Under the pieces are notes generated by a model. That model searched no databases and was not told where the DNA came from. It saw only the letters and a program-made list of their open reading frames with translations. The position numbers and the translations under genes are program-made. A DNA stretch of 64,000 nucleotides. Source: Elysia crispata (Eukaryota; Mollusca; Gastropoda; Plakobranchidae). The stretch is from assembly GCA_033675545.1 (NCBI GenBank), contig JAWDGP010003841.1, forward strand, positions 125,001 through 189,000. The letters are read 5' to 3'. Below, one piece after another: positions 24,891-45,300 of the stretch; positions within the stretch are counted from its first letter, which is position 1; each line of letters begins with the position of its first letter.

Positions 24891-27418
24891 ACCGTAAAGA
24901 GCATTTTTTTGCATTTGTCACAAACAAATTGTAAGTATTATTGGGAAGGGCAAGAGAAGTTCCTGAAAGATTTGTTAACCGTGATGGTACTGATACAAAT
25001 TTTTAGTTATATTTTTTTTAAAAAAGTATTTTAAAGTTATAAATAACTTATTCAGATCAGTGCTTACTATAGGTATTGCCTAATGTTTCTAGATCAAACA
25101 GTAACAACATAAGCTATTTGTCCAAAGTAATAGTAGCCCAAATGAAAATTTATTATTACCTCATCATTCTTCATATTCTTTATCAACTTAGCCTTCAGTT
25201 CAAGTAATGGTATCTATAGATCTACAAACAAAAAATAAGTGTACTACTGAGATTCACATTAAAACCAGTAAGGAAGACAAAATCAAAATGATGCTTGAAA
25301 AAAAATGCGGTATTACAATATTGTCAAAAGCACAATATTCGGAACAAATGTAACCTAACAAAGACTTAAGAGATATACTGGCACAACTTCGTCATTTTAG
25401 TTTAGACTACATCTAGATCTAGATCTAGTATCTAAAATATTATTCTTTATCTAAACTTTCAGGTTCTAATATAACTAACATTCTTCTTGAATTAGTTCAA
25501 ATACAGATCTAGAATATAAATTTTAGCTCTTCAACAGATTAGAATCTACCTAGAATCTCTAGATCTACTAGTCTAGATCTAGTCTCTGGTCGACATGAAA
25601 TGTGGAAGAAATATTATCATGCTAATCCTTTAAAACGATTTAGGTGTGTACTTTTGTCTGATGTATATCTTAATCTTAATCTTTTCTTAGATTTTGAAAT
25701 TCGTTTAAAGGCCATAGGCCTTGGTTGGATATAGGTTGAGTGTTTTCGGGCAATACCATACCTGAGTACTGTAGTGCTAGCTAGACCTGTCTGTTTCGTT
25801 ACGGTTTATGACTGAGTCTGTTGGACGAAACCAGGAAACTGGGGTGCCGGTTGATGCCACACCTTTTTTTTCATAGTTATTTCCCCTGTTCCTCATTATT
25901 AAGACTAACAGTAACGTTAGTAGAAATCTGCTAGAATTTTGAGAATAAAAAAAAAAAAAAAAAAAAACATGAACAGTAAAACTGATGTAAAAGGGTAGTG
26001 GCATAAGTAGAAAAGATAGCTCTACAAGTAGGTACCATAAAGTGATTTTTCTACCCCAGCAAATTTGAATGTACCCAATTGTACTGTAAAGATCTTGTTA
26101 AAATATGAAATTTCCAACAAATTTCATCAAAATCCGTTGGTAAATAAAAGTTTTACAGCTGTTTCAATTTTGCGCATAACGACACAAAACAAATTGCGTG
26201 CATCGGGTTGTTTTTAAGGACATCTAAAAGTCATTTGTTAAATCTTATGAAACAAAAAAGGACATATTTACAAAGTCCAAGACAATGACTATACACATAC
26301 GAAATTTCACGGAGATAGAAAGTAAACAAAAGAATTTATGGCCAAAAACACTTGTGGCATATCAAAATTACAAGCAAATACTCTAGATGAGGCACTTTTG
26401 GACCATCGTAAAAAAACACATATTCTTCAGATTGTTTCAATACTTAGTTTGCTAATACACAATGTTGTATTTAGTTGACTCAATTTTTGTCAGCAACCTA
26501 GAAAGCCATTTTGAAAAGATAGAGAAAACCAAAATTGGCATAGCGCCAAATTTTGCGCCTTGGAAGAAAATTGGTAAAAAAGCGAATCATATTGTAGAAA
26601 TTATATCACAAAAAACACAGTTTTTGTACTAGAGTAATGAAACTTTCGGAGTTTATGGTTTTTTAGATGCTGAACCTGATTATGCTATCTATTTGATAAT
26701 TTGACCACTGTTTCTATTTCAAAACTGCATTGTAAGTCAATGATAGAAGTAAAAAATTAATAGTCACAGATGAATTATGATTGAACATATATTTTCAAAT
26801 GTATACATGATAAAGCATTATGATTTTGATAGTTGTAGAAAACTCCCATGATAAACTGAGGTTCAATACACGCTTACATTAAAGCTGAAACTGAATGACT
26901 GTAAAAGAAAGTATTACATAAGAGACAAAATACATTACAGTTTTCAAAATATAAATTGAGAATCAATTCATGTAAAGGAATTAGCAAGCCAGAAAATATC
27001 AATATTTTGTTAAATGAAAACAATTTGAGCCTGCAACTTTAAAAAACTATAAAGTATAAACAGAAATTTTCGTTTATTTTAAATTGTGAAGGTTTCTGTT
27101 CCGTGTATATGTTTTTTTAAGCCGCACCTATGGTTTTTCCCACTCTGCTTACCTCTCGGTCTCACTACCTCTTTTGCCAGACATACTATGTACCTGTATC
27201 AGTGTCACTTTTTTGTTGACTACCTACCTGTACACTTCGCTAATGAAAGTATCTATACTGTTTGTACCTTGCAGCGTTTTCTGTTTGTTTTACTAAATAA
27301 ACCTTGAACCCAACAACAACATCAAGCAACAGTTTCTGTCAAATTTATTTTCACCGTAACAGCATTGTATTTAATAATCATCATCAGAACTTTAATTTTG
27401 AATGATTGTCTTTTGCCT
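24891..27418. other. Intergenic, AT-rich
   Basis: Probably includes the promoter and first non-coding exon of the ADF-H gene, which I could not place. Positions 26030-26880 look like an old dispersed repeat (phrase AATTTCATCAAAATCCGTTG). Positions 27080-27310 end in ACTAAATAAACCTTGAACCC, which resembles a retroposon tail. Confidence 0.35.
25385..25600. repeat. CTAGATCTAG-rich cluster
   Basis: Overlapping CTAGATCT palindromic words over about 200 bases upstream of the ADF-H gene. Similar clusters occur at about 33360-33615 and 57300-57760. Confidence 0.7.
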
Positions 27419-27449
27419 AATGAACCCCCTCTTTTAGAGGGGGTTCATT
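27419..27449. repeat. Perfect GC-rich hairpin
   Basis: Two 13-base arms (AATGAACCCCCTC and its exact reverse complement) around the loop TTTTA, in AT-rich surroundings. A 73-codon minus-strand open frame (27417-27638) of unknown kind ends in it. Confidence 0.85.
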
Positions 27450-28029
27450 GCATATCTTTCCAAGCAAAGTCTGGTAAAGATTTGCAGCAGTACCTGTCAG
27501 TCTAAAGTCCTCTTGCCCCATCACTAATTTTCTATATCGAATCTGATCTTTAAGATTTTCTGCTTTTCCATTTTTATATAACTGATCAAGCCCAGCTTTT
27601 GTGGTGCACAAACCACCTTGACACAAAACCGCATTCATAATTTTAACTTATTACAAAAGAATTCCAACTGCTTTTTTTTTACTTGGAACCATAGGGGCGC
27701 AATGGAGTTACAGGAGTGAGAAAATGATTCAAAGATGAAAATCAGTTGAATAAAAAGAGGAAAGCCTGGCTAACGAGAAAGTATTACTAAAAGTACAGAG
27801 GAGTCCATATACATTCAACACCAAAGGGAAACTTTTGCTTCAAGTCAACTTTGTTTGCCAGCACTATTTTGTATTTCTTTACAAATTAAATTGCAATATT
27901 TAAAGCCAACTTTTGCCTACAGTCAACTAACTTTTTTGGTCCTGAGGTATTCATCCATACTCCAGTGTAAAGTCTTTGGAAGTAAAGAAAGGGCCAGGAG
28001 TGGAGAGAACGGCGAAAAAGATACTGATT

Positions 28030-28152
28030 TTGAGGATGAAGACGATCATTACATTGATTATGGTGATGATAATGATGATGATGGTGATAATGATGATGAT
28101 GTGATGATGATGATGATGTGATGATGATAATGATGATGATGATGATGATGAA
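28030..28152. repeat. (GAT)n microsatellite
   Basis: Interrupted GAT/GAC repeats. Confidence 0.9.
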
Positions 28153-28343
28153 AAAACTGTCTTCACAAGCATGGGCATTATTAACACTGTATCGCCGATA
28201 ATATTTTTTGTTTTATCATGTTTCACTACTTCAAAGATAAAAATGAGCCTGACTTTAACAACAGAAGAAAGAAATTTGCCCATTTCACTCTATGTATCTC
28301 TGAATCCATTGGAAGCTAGGAAGCGAGAAAGAGAAACAGAAAA

Positions 28344-28472
<129 letters not shown>

Positions 28473-30750
28473 AGCACAGCACTATGGCATCAGCTTCCCC
28501 TAAGTATAATTTGCCTCTTAGATTAGAGGTAAAGGCAGTCTGAATTGAATAGCGAATAGTGTGGCTCTGTCCTTCCCCCCCCCCCCCACCCCGGTCATCC
28601 TGCGTTCACACCAAAAAATCGCTCGTCCAGAATTTTCCTTGAGCACACACCAATATAGTGCACCAAAAATACACTGTATTTTATAATTATCGATGTGTGC
28701 TTACATAACATACCTACAGTCTTGATTATCACACAAAGACTATAAATATGCCCTAGAAATGTAGTAGAAGAATACGTTTGTCATTACGTCATAGGCAAAG
28801 CACACAATCATACAGGCATCTCAAATCAATGTTCTAGCTTGAATACATCTAGTTACATTGGTGATAATGACAAGGTATGATGATAAAAGCAATAAATCTG
28901 TTCAACAATTCCTTTCTTATTTTCAGCTCAATGAAAATAGTTTCTGTCTAAACCTAAGGTTTGTTGAATACTTTTTCACTGTGGCAGGGCAAGGCACCTT
29001 GATCTGACTAAAAATAATTTAAGAAAGTTATTTTGATTTCCATAGGTTTTTTTTTTCAAATGTTCCATAATCAATCATTATGGTCTCCGCCTTGAAATGA
29101 CTTTATAAAACATAATGATTTGTCGAGTTCCTTGACTGGAAGAATTATTTTAAACTTTGTACTGAAGTGCTCTTCTCCCTTAAAAAAGAAGTTCTAAGAA
29201 AGTCTTTATCTTCGAGTGCGCGTTTCTTTATGCTACTCTTCTCTTCTATGTCAATTAGTACATCGTACTACACGTATTTTCCCCGTAGCCTCAGTTTCCA
29301 CTGCGTTTAATTCACGATGGACGGGATAGTTCTGCCTAAAGCACCTCTGTCCGTTCACTGTTGGAGGGAAGACAAATAGCAGCGTCCAGTTTTCTTCTCA
29401 CCTCCAGACCTGTGGGTAAGGACAGTTTTAGACTTTCCGCCAAATAAACCATTGATTTCTAACTAACCCCTTTCAGTTGTTGCATGCAGGAAACAGGGGT
29501 ATCTGCGGAGAAGTTCGGTTGCCGCACTTAGAATTGAGGCCCCGACATGCGCACCTGGGGGCACGTGCCGTCAGACCCGGGAAGATGAGTTGTGGGACAG
29601 AAATGCTGTGGCTCGTCCAGTGGTTGTGCAGCCCCTCCTCAGGGGGGGGGGGGGTGTTCTGTGAAGAAGAATTAGCCCGTGTCTGTGTTCCCTCCTTTCT
29701 ATTAAAGCCAGCCAAAATTGTTTTAGGGTTTAATAACTATCAAGTTGACAACTTTCTACGTCGTCTCCTATTTTTTTTTCTGTAAAGAAAGCTAACCCTG
29801 TCTTTATCACAGCTAGTTTAGGTAATGCCACGTTTTCTCAATCCGAGCGAGAAGTCTGCTCGTCTCTCAGATACCTCCAGTACTGTAAAACTTCTCTATT
29901 GTCACCTCTTTTAGACCGTCGCGCACAATTGTCTCTTTCTCTGCAGCAATTGGGGCTGACTGACCACTAGACATTAATTGCCAACATCAGAGAAGAGGAG
30001 ACAAAATAGAAGGAAACGAAGTGTAAGGCCAGAGGCAGACAGTGATAAGCTATACAGATTCAATAAGCGAGACCACTCCAGTGATGTGCTCAAAATAAAT
30101 AAAACATGACTATAACTGGAATTTTAGTTCCAGGAGAAAAATCCTGCTGTAAGCAAGTTCCCGCTTCAAGAATGCAAAGAGATCTATCCCCACCCCCCTC
30201 AAGAAAAAAAAAAAGAAAAAGTTAATGTACGAACTACTACTTGTAAGTGTATACAGCTTGACAAGAGAAAACGGCTAATAGGCACCCGCAAAATCTTTTT
30301 ATAGCTATCACGTGGTTTTAAGAAATCATGGAGGCTGTGCTATTATTGTCCATCACGTGGTTCAAAATATACAAACAATGTGTCTATAGCAGTACCATCT
30401 GTCTAGGAGGCCTGTTCACAAGGTTACGTAACATTATTCAGATGGGCCATCATCTGGCTAGCTATCAGCCACCAGCGAGGTTTGAACAGTTGATTAGAGC
30501 ATGCTTAGCAGTACACAGTGTTTTCACTGGACTCTCCTGCCATTTTGTAATTGGATTACATTCATTCTTTCTTGGATTATATTTCTTATCTTATTCTTTG
30601 TTATTCGCCCTTGGATTGCACCTTGTTCTAACAGATGCTTTCAATGTGGAACATTCCAAGAATGCTTTTTTGTGATTTGGTGTAGATTTTCCTCTAAATG
30701 TGTGCACACTGATAGAGTATGACCCGTGGCACCAAACATCATACAATGTA

Positions 30751-30752
<2 letters not shown>

Positions 30753-30823
<71 letters not shown>
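30753..30823. repeat. (AT)n microsatellite
   Basis: About 70 bases of pure AT. Confidence 0.95.
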
Positions 30824-30824
<1 letters not shown>

Positions 30825-31068
30825 ATAAACAATTATACATGTTAAGTTCATCTAAATATGCTTTAAGTTTAATTAGCTTTTCCCTTTATGGTCTCTGCGA
30901 TATCATTTTATAGAGAGAAGGTGTGCTAAAGTGGGAGCCAAAGTTTTTTAAAAGCCTTTTAACTAAAATTTCTGATACTCAAAGTGCCCTCAATACTTTA
31001 ACCTTAAGTTTCATATTTCATTATATGGTGTATCGGTGTCATAATCAATTTCCTTAACTATTTATTGT

Positions 31069-31296
31069 TTAGGGGAAGAAAGTGCACTGTTACAAACTGT
31101 AAGAGCGGCTATGCCAGTCAGAAGGGGAAAGAAAGTGAAACGGTTATTTTATAATTATGGTTTTCCGAAGGACCCAACTGAATGTCATAAATGGGTTTCG
31201 AGTCTCCCTAACAAAGTTGAGAAAGTGACTGAACATATTGGAGTATGCAGTCGACACTGGCTCTCTGATACTCCTCATATTCGAAGAGGAAGATAA
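31069..31296 (+). pseudogene. THAP zinc-finger remnant
   Basis: The first part reads CTVTNCKSGYA in one frame (C-x4-C, from 31083). The rest, YGFPKDP then a Trp and HIGVCSRHW, continues in another frame from about 31145. Together these are the C2CH ligands and FPKDP turn of a THAP domain, a DNA-binding module of DNA transposases and derived host proteins. The frame change near 31135-31155 and a stop at 31294 mean it is not intact here, unless the first part is spliced differently. Confidence 0.65.
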
Positions 31297-31390
31297 TATT
31301 TATAATCTCTATGCATCCTCCTATTACTTTTGGTGAGATACCTTCACCATCCATATCACATGCTCATCCAAAAACTCCTCGCCCTACCTA

Positions 31391-31756
31391 AAAAAAGCTC
31401 TCAGTGAAAACAAAGTCAGAGAAATTGACGAACTGGATACATTCATAGTAAAAAATAAGTTTAACTGTGACACTGTTCAGGAAGCCCTTCAAGAAAGTTT
31501 GCTCCTCTATGGACCCAGTGCTTGTAATGCAGATAGAACAGAGCAAGCACTTGCCAGCTTCAGTCGCGGTGGTTGTATGCATGAATATGTTATATACTTC
31601 CATATTAGACTTAGAGGTGCAGATGCAGGAGTGACTGTAATTCAATTTGAAGACTACAACGGTTTTAAATTGGTAACACACCCAAATTTCCCCTGTAAAA
31701 CTGTGAATCAATGGGATCAGCTAGAAGTTGTCATTCATTTTTACACTGGAACAGGT
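31391..31756 (+). CDS. Open exon downstream of the THAP remnant, unidentified
   Basis: One frame is open for about 120 codons, from the SPYLKKALSENKVREIDELD segment to GTG and a stop. It overlaps a good donor, AACAG|GTTAGT, near its end. Composition is protein-like, with Cys, Trp and alternating hydrophobics (VTVIQFEDYNGFKLV). It is in a different frame from the THAP part, so it is either a separate exon or part of the same decayed gene. Function unknown. Confidence 0.4.
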
Positions 31757-31919
31757 TAGTACTGCCCATCATTCTGACCACCCCCCCCCTCCCACATACA
31801 CATAGACTTCTGTCTGTATCTCTTTCACTCTAAATATCACCATATCTTTTTTGTCTTTCACATTCTGTCATTCCTTGTTTTGCTCTTGACATGTCACATG
31901 TGCCTTTATTTAATGTAGC

Positions 31920-32945
<1,026 letters not shown>

Positions 32946-33050
32946 CATTGCTAGCACCCCGCAGACCGGCCCATCTGAATAATATTACATAACCTATGAA
33001 CAGGCCTCCTAGATAATTGGTACTGGTCTAAACGGACACGGAAATTCATG

Positions 33051-33246
33051 TGACGTCACAAAATTCGTGTTTGACTCAGATTTCACTTCCTTTCCACCAA
33101 TGTTCAAAATGAGAAAGGACGTGTGTTCAAAACGTATGAAGAGTTTGGCAGCCCCTAAATCATTTTCAGTGGCACTCACAGTCTATTTGTGAAAAGATCG
33201 AGTGAGTCAGTGAAAGAACTAATATTGAAGTACCTAAAATATAAAA
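33051..33246 (+). promoter_or_regulatory. CRE and TATA upstream of candidate gene
   Basis: TGACGTCA at 33051-33058 and TATAAAA at 33240-33246. The TATA lies 65 bases before the ATG at 33311. Confidence 0.4.
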
Positions 33247-33310
33247 GCATTCTCTTTGTGTGCAAGCACTCCCCGTCCAATCACACCAGCTCCTCGACGG
33301 GTCAGCGCCC

Positions 33311-38537
<5,227 letters not shown>

Positions 38538-38808
38538 TTAATGTTTTTGAAAAAATTTTATGTGAATTATTAATTGTCTTTTATTGTAATGCAATGTGAG
38601 CTGAAAGTCAAACAAATTAAAGTTCATTTAACAGGCAATGCCCTTATATGTATTATCTCTTTTAATGAAAATGTCATATTCGTTTATGTTATATACATAA
38701 GTTTCACTGACGTTATTTTTAAAAGACTTATGTGTCTTTTTAATTATTTTAGAAAACAATGTGTATTATAATCATTTCTTTTTATATTTTTATAATTTGG
38801 ATTTCTCT

Positions 38809-38814
38809 GAATAA
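38809..38814 (+). terminator. PolyA signal of candidate gene
   Basis: AATAAA 272 bases after the stop at 38535-38537. Confidence 0.4.
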
Positions 38815-38829
38815 ACTCAGATAAAACTC

Positions 38830-39335
38830 TTTTTTTTTTAATCTGTCTTTGTTGTTTTTGATAAATGTCTTGTTTTTAATAGGTTTTCGTATGTATTTAT
38901 GGTATTCATCAAGTGATTTCAATTCATTGCAATTTGCACAGAGTTTAAGATCCGTCATTTTTATACAAAAGAAATATTGAACTCCATTTTACAGTAATAG
39001 AAACATACACCCTTATTACCGAATTGATAATGCGTGGGTGTGTGTGTTGGGAAAATAACATGGAATAGCCAACTGCCACAAAGATGGTGAATCAATATTG
39101 AATAATTAAATAGGGATGACAAAATTCTCTTTATTTCTATCTCTACAAAACAAGCATACTAAAATATTATAACAATAGAATAGAATTCGACATTTTAAAA
39201 AATTGAAAACGGTAGAAAGATTTCCATTTTTTCTTTCTCTATACTAATACAATGGACATGCTGTAGAATCGAAATGATCCCTATAAATCATCAAAATAAT
39301 ACCGTATTATCAAAATATAATCAAATTTGAGACCG
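38830..39335. other. Intergenic, nothing recognised
   Basis: AT-rich sequence between the candidate gene end and the satellite. Confidence 0.5.
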
Positions 39336-42300
39336 GAGTAAAATTGGAATTATGCTAATTATAGAGATTACCAAATTAGAATTCACCGGCGGCCATATTA
39401 AAAACAATCTAATTATACAGACTTCCAAATCGGAATTAACCACGGCCATACTGGATTATACTAAATATAAGAGATTGCCTAAATAGAATTAACTGGCGGC
39501 CATATTAGAATTATGCTATTTATAGAGGTTACCGAAATAGGATTACCGGCGACCATATTGGAATTATGCTAATTATAAAGATTTCCAAATTGAAATTAAT
39601 CGGCGGCGATATTGGATTTATGCTTATTATAGAGATTTCCAAATAAGAATTAACCGGCCGCCATACTGGAATTACGCTAATTATAGACATTGCCAAAATA
39701 GAATTAACTGGCGGCCATATTGGAATTATGCTATTGCTAATTATGGAGATTACAAAATTGGAATTAATCGGCGGCCATATTGAAAATATGCTAATTATAG
39801 AGATTGCCAAAATAGATTAAACTGGCGCCCATATTGGAATTATGCTAATTGTAGAGAGTACCAAAAAAGAATACACTGGCGGCCACATTGAAATTATGTT
39901 TATTATAGAGATTACCAAGATAAAATTAACCGGCGGCCATATTGGATTTATGCTAATTACAGAGATTGCCAAAATAGACTCAACTGGCGGCCACATTGAA
40001 ATTATGCTTATTATAGAGATTACCAAGATAAAATTAACCGATTATACTGAATATAGAGATTGCCTATAGAATTAACTGGCGGCCATATTACTAGAATTAT
40101 GCCAATTATAGAGATGGCCAAAATAAAGTTAACCGGCGGAAAATATTGGTAAATATGCTAATTATAGAGATTGCCAAAATAGAATTCACCGGCGGCCATA
40201 TTGGAATTATGTTAATTATAGAGATTACTAAATTGGAATTAATCGGCGGCCATATTGAATATATGCTAATTATAGAGATTGCCAAAATAGAATTAACCAC
40301 GGCCATATTCGATTTATGCTAATAATAGAGATTGCCAAAATAGAATCAACTGGCGCCCACGTTGAAATTATCCTTATTATAGAGATTACCAAGATAAAAT
40401 TCACCGGCGGCCATATTGGATTTATTGCATTTAAATAGATTACCAAAATGAAAGTGGATTTCTGTTAATTACCAAGATAAAATATTGGTAAATATGCTAC
40501 TTATTGAGATTGCCAAAATAGAATCAACTGGCGGCCATATTGGAATTATGCTAATTATGGAGATTACTAAATTGGAATTAATCGGCGGCCATATTGGAAA
40601 TATGCTAATTATAGAGGTTGCCAAAATAGACTTCACAGGCGGCCATATTGGATTTATGCTTATTATAGAGATTGCCAAAATGGATTAAACTGGCCCCAAT
40701 TTGGAATTATGCTAATTGTAGAGAGTACCAAAAAAGAATACACTAATGGCTAATTTTATGCTAATTATAGAGATGGCCAAAATAGAATTAATTGGCGGCC
40801 ATATTGGATTATACTAAATATACACATTGCCTAAATAGAATTAACAGGCGGCCATATAAAAATTATGCTAATTTTGAGATGGCCAAAATAGAATTAATTG
40901 GCGGCCATATTGGATTATACTAAATATACACATTGCCTAAATAGAATTAACTGGCGGCCATATTGAAATTATGCTAATTATTGAGATGGCCAAAATAGAA
41001 TTAATTGGCGGCCATATTGGATTTATTTTATTTATATAGTTTACCAAAATGAAATTGGAATTATGCTAATTATAGAGATGGCCAAAATAGAATTAATCGG
41101 CGGCCATAATGGATTTATGCTAATTATAGAGATGGCCAAAATAGAATTAATTGGCGGCCATATTGGATTATACTAAATATACACATTGCCTAAATAGAAT
41201 TAACAGGCGGCCATATAAAAATTATGCTAATTTTGAGATGGCCAAAATAGAATTAATTGGCGGCCATATTGGATTTATTTTATTTATATAGTTTACCAGA
41301 ATGAAATTCGAATTATGCTAATTATAGAGATGGCCAAAATAGAATTAATTGGCGGCCATATTGGATTATACTAAATATACACATTGCCTAAATAGAATTA
41401 ACTGGCGGCCATATTGAAATTATGCTAATTATTGAGATGGCCAAAATAGAATTAATTGGCGGCCATATTGGATTTATTGTATTTATATAGATTACCAAAA
41501 TGAAATTGGAATTATGCTAATTATAGAGATGGCCAAAATAGAATTAATTGCCGGCCATATTGGATTTTTGTTGATTATAGAGATTACTAAATTAGAATCA
41601 ATTGGCGGCCATATTGGATTATACTAAATATACACATTGCCTAAATAGAATTAACTGGCGGCCATATTGAAATTATGCTAATTATTGAGATGGCCAAAAT
41701 AGAATTATTTGGCGGCCATATTGGATTTATTTTATTCATATAGTTTACCAAAATGAAATTGGAATTATGCTAATTATAGAGATGGCCAAAATAGAATTAA
41801 TCGGCGGCCATAATGGAATTATGCTAATTATAGAGATGGCCAAAATAGAATTAATTGGCGGCCATATTGGATTATACTAAATATACACATTGCCTAAATA
41901 GAATTAACTGGCGGCCATATTGAAATTATGCTAATTATTGAGATGGCCAAAATAGAATTAATTGGCGGCCATATTGGATTTATTTTATTTATAAAGTTTA
42001 CCAAAATGAAATTGGAATTATGCTAATTATAGAGATGGCCAAAATAGAATTAATTGGCGGCCATATTGGATTATAGTAAATATACACATTGCCTAAATAG
42101 AATTAACTGGCGGCCATATTGAAATTATGCTAATTATTGAGATGGCCAAAATAGAATTAATTGGCGGCCATATTGGATTTATTTTATTTATATAGTTTAC
42201 CAAAATGAAATTGGAATTATGCTAATTATAGAGATTTCCAAAATAGAATTAATTGGCGGCCATATTGGATTATACTAAATATACACATTGCCTAAATAGA

Positions 42301-45300
42301 ATTAACTGGCGGCCATATTGAAATTATGCTAATTATTGAGATGGCCAAAATAGAATTAATTGGCGGCCATATTGGATTTATTTTATTTATATAGTTTACC
42401 AAAATGAAATTGGAATTATGCTAATTATAGAGATGGCCAAAAGAGAATTAATCGGCGGCCATAATGGAATTATGCTAATTATAGAGATGGCCAAAATAGA
42501 ATTAATTGGCGGCCATATTGGATTATACTAAATATACACATTGCCTAAATAGAATTAACTGGCGGCCATATTGAAATTATGCTAATTATAGAGATGGCCA
42601 AAATAGAATTAATCGGCGGCCATAATGGAATTATGCTAATTATAGAGATGGCCAAAATAGAATTAATCGGCGGCCATAATGGAATTATGCTAATTATAGA
42701 GATGGCCAAAATAGAATTAATTGGCGGCCATATTGGATTTATTTTATTCATATAGTTTACCAAAATGAAATTGGAATTATGCTAATTATAGAGATGGCCA
42801 AAATAGAATTAATCGGCGGCCATATTGGATTTATTTTATTTATATAGTTTACCAAAATGAAATTGGAATTATGCTAATTATAGAGATTTCCAAAATAGAA
42901 TTAATTGGCGGCCATTTTGGATTATACTAAATATACACATTGCCTAAAAAGAATTAACCGCCGGCCATATTGGATTTATTTTATTTATATAGTTTACCAG
43001 AATGAAATTCGAATTATGCTAATTATAGAGATGGCCAAAATAGAATTAATTGGCGGCCATATTGGATTATACTAAATATACACATTGCCTAAATAGAATT
43101 AACTGGCGGCCATATTGAAATTATGCTAATTATTGAGATGGCCAAAATAGAATTAATTGGCGGCAATATTGGATTTATTTTATTTATATAGTTTACCAAA
43201 ATGAAATTGGTATTATGCTAATTATAGAGATGGCCAAAATAGAATTAATCGGCGGCCATAATGGAATTATGCTAATTATAGAGATGGCCAAAATAGAATT
43301 AATTGGCGGCCATATTGGATTATACTAAATATACACATTGCCTAAATAGAATTAACTGGCGGCCATATTGAAATTATGCTAATTATTGAGATGGCCAAAA
43401 TAGAATTAATTGGCGGCCATATTGGATTTATTTTATTTATATAGTTTACCAAAATGAAATTGGAATTATGCTAATTATAGAGATGGCCAAAATAGAATTA
43501 ATTGGCGGCCATATTGGATTATACTAAATATACACATTGCCTAAATAGAATTAACTGGCGGCCATATTGAAATTATGCTAATTATTGAGATGGCCAAAAT
43601 AGAATTAATTGGCGGCCATATTGGATTATACTAAATATACACATTGCCTAAATAGAATTAACTGGCGGCCATATTGAAATTATGCTAATTATTGAGATGG
43701 CCAAAATAGAATTAATTGGCGGCCATATTGGATTTATTTTATTTATATAGTTTACCAAAATGAAATTGGAATTATGCTAATTATAGAGATGGCCAAAATA
43801 GAATTAATCGGCGGCCATAATGGAATTATGCTAATTATAGAGATGGCCAAAATAGAATTAATTGGCGGCCATATTGGATTATACTAAATATACACATTGC
43901 CTAAATAGAAATAACTGGCGGCCATATTGAAATTATGCTAATTATTGAGATGGCCAAAATAGAATTAATTGGCGGCTATATTGGATTTTTTTTATTTATA
44001 TAGTTTACCAAAATGAAATTGGAATTATGCTAATTATAGAGATGGCGAAAATAGAATTAATCGGCGGCCATAATGGAATTATGCTATTTATAGAGATGGC
44101 CAAAATAGAAATAATTGGCGGCCATATTGGATTATACTAAATATACACATTGCCTAAATAGAATTAACTGGCGGCCATATTGAAATTATGCTAATTATTG
44201 AGATGGCCAAAATAGAATTAATTGGCGGCCATATTGGATTTATTTTATTTATATAGTTTACCAAAATAAAATTGGAATTATGCTAATTATAGAGATGGCC
44301 AAAATAGAATTAATCGGCGGCCATAATGGAATTATGCTATTTATAGAGATAGCCAAAATAGAATTAATTGGCGGCCATATTGGATTATACTAAATATACA
44401 CATTGCCTAAATAGAATTAACTAGCGGCCATATTGAAATTATGCTAATTATTGAGATGGCCAAAATAGAATTAATTGGCGGCCATATTGGATTTATTTTA
44501 TTTATATAGTTTACCAAAATGAAATTGGAATTATGCTAATTATAGAGATGGCCAAAATAGAATTAATCGGCGGCCATAATGGAATTATGCTAATTATAGA
44601 GATGGCCAAAATAGAATTAATTGGCGGCCATATTGGATTATACTAAATATACACATTGCCTAAATAGAATTAACTGGCGGCCATATTGAAATTATGCTTA
44701 TTATAGAGATTACCAAATTAGAATTAACTGGCGGCCATAATGGATTTATGCTAATTATAGAGATGGCCAAAATAGAATTCACCGGAGGCCATATTGGATT
44801 TATGCTGATTATAGAGATTACTAAATTAGAATTAACTGGCGGCCATATTGGATTAAACTAAATATACACATTGCCTAAATAGAATTATCTGGCGGCCATA
44901 TTGAGATTATGCTAATTATTGAGATGGCCAAAATAGAATTAATTGGCGGCCATATTGGATTTATTTTATTTATATAGATTACCAAAATGAAATTGGATTT
45001 ATGCTAATTATAGAGATGGCCAAAATAGAATTAATCGGCGGCCATAAAGGATTTATGCTAATTATAGAGATGGCCAAAATAGAATTCACCGGAGGCCATA
45101 TTGGATTTATGCTGATTATAGAGATTACTAAATTAGAATTAACTGGCGGCCATATTGGATTAAACTAAATATACACATTGCCTAAATAGAATTAACTGGC
45201 GGCCATATTGAGATTATGCTAATTATTGAGATGGCCAAAATAGAATTAATTGGCGGCCATATTGGATTTATTTTATTCATATAGATTACCAAAATGAAAT

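Noticed and set aside
27419-27449. Rho-independent terminator
   Set aside because: The window is eukaryotic and no bacterial-style gene lies nearby; kept only as a hairpin.
27417-27638. 73-codon minus-strand gene
   Set aside because: Protein-like composition but no recognised domain, promoter or splice context; not enough to call a gene.
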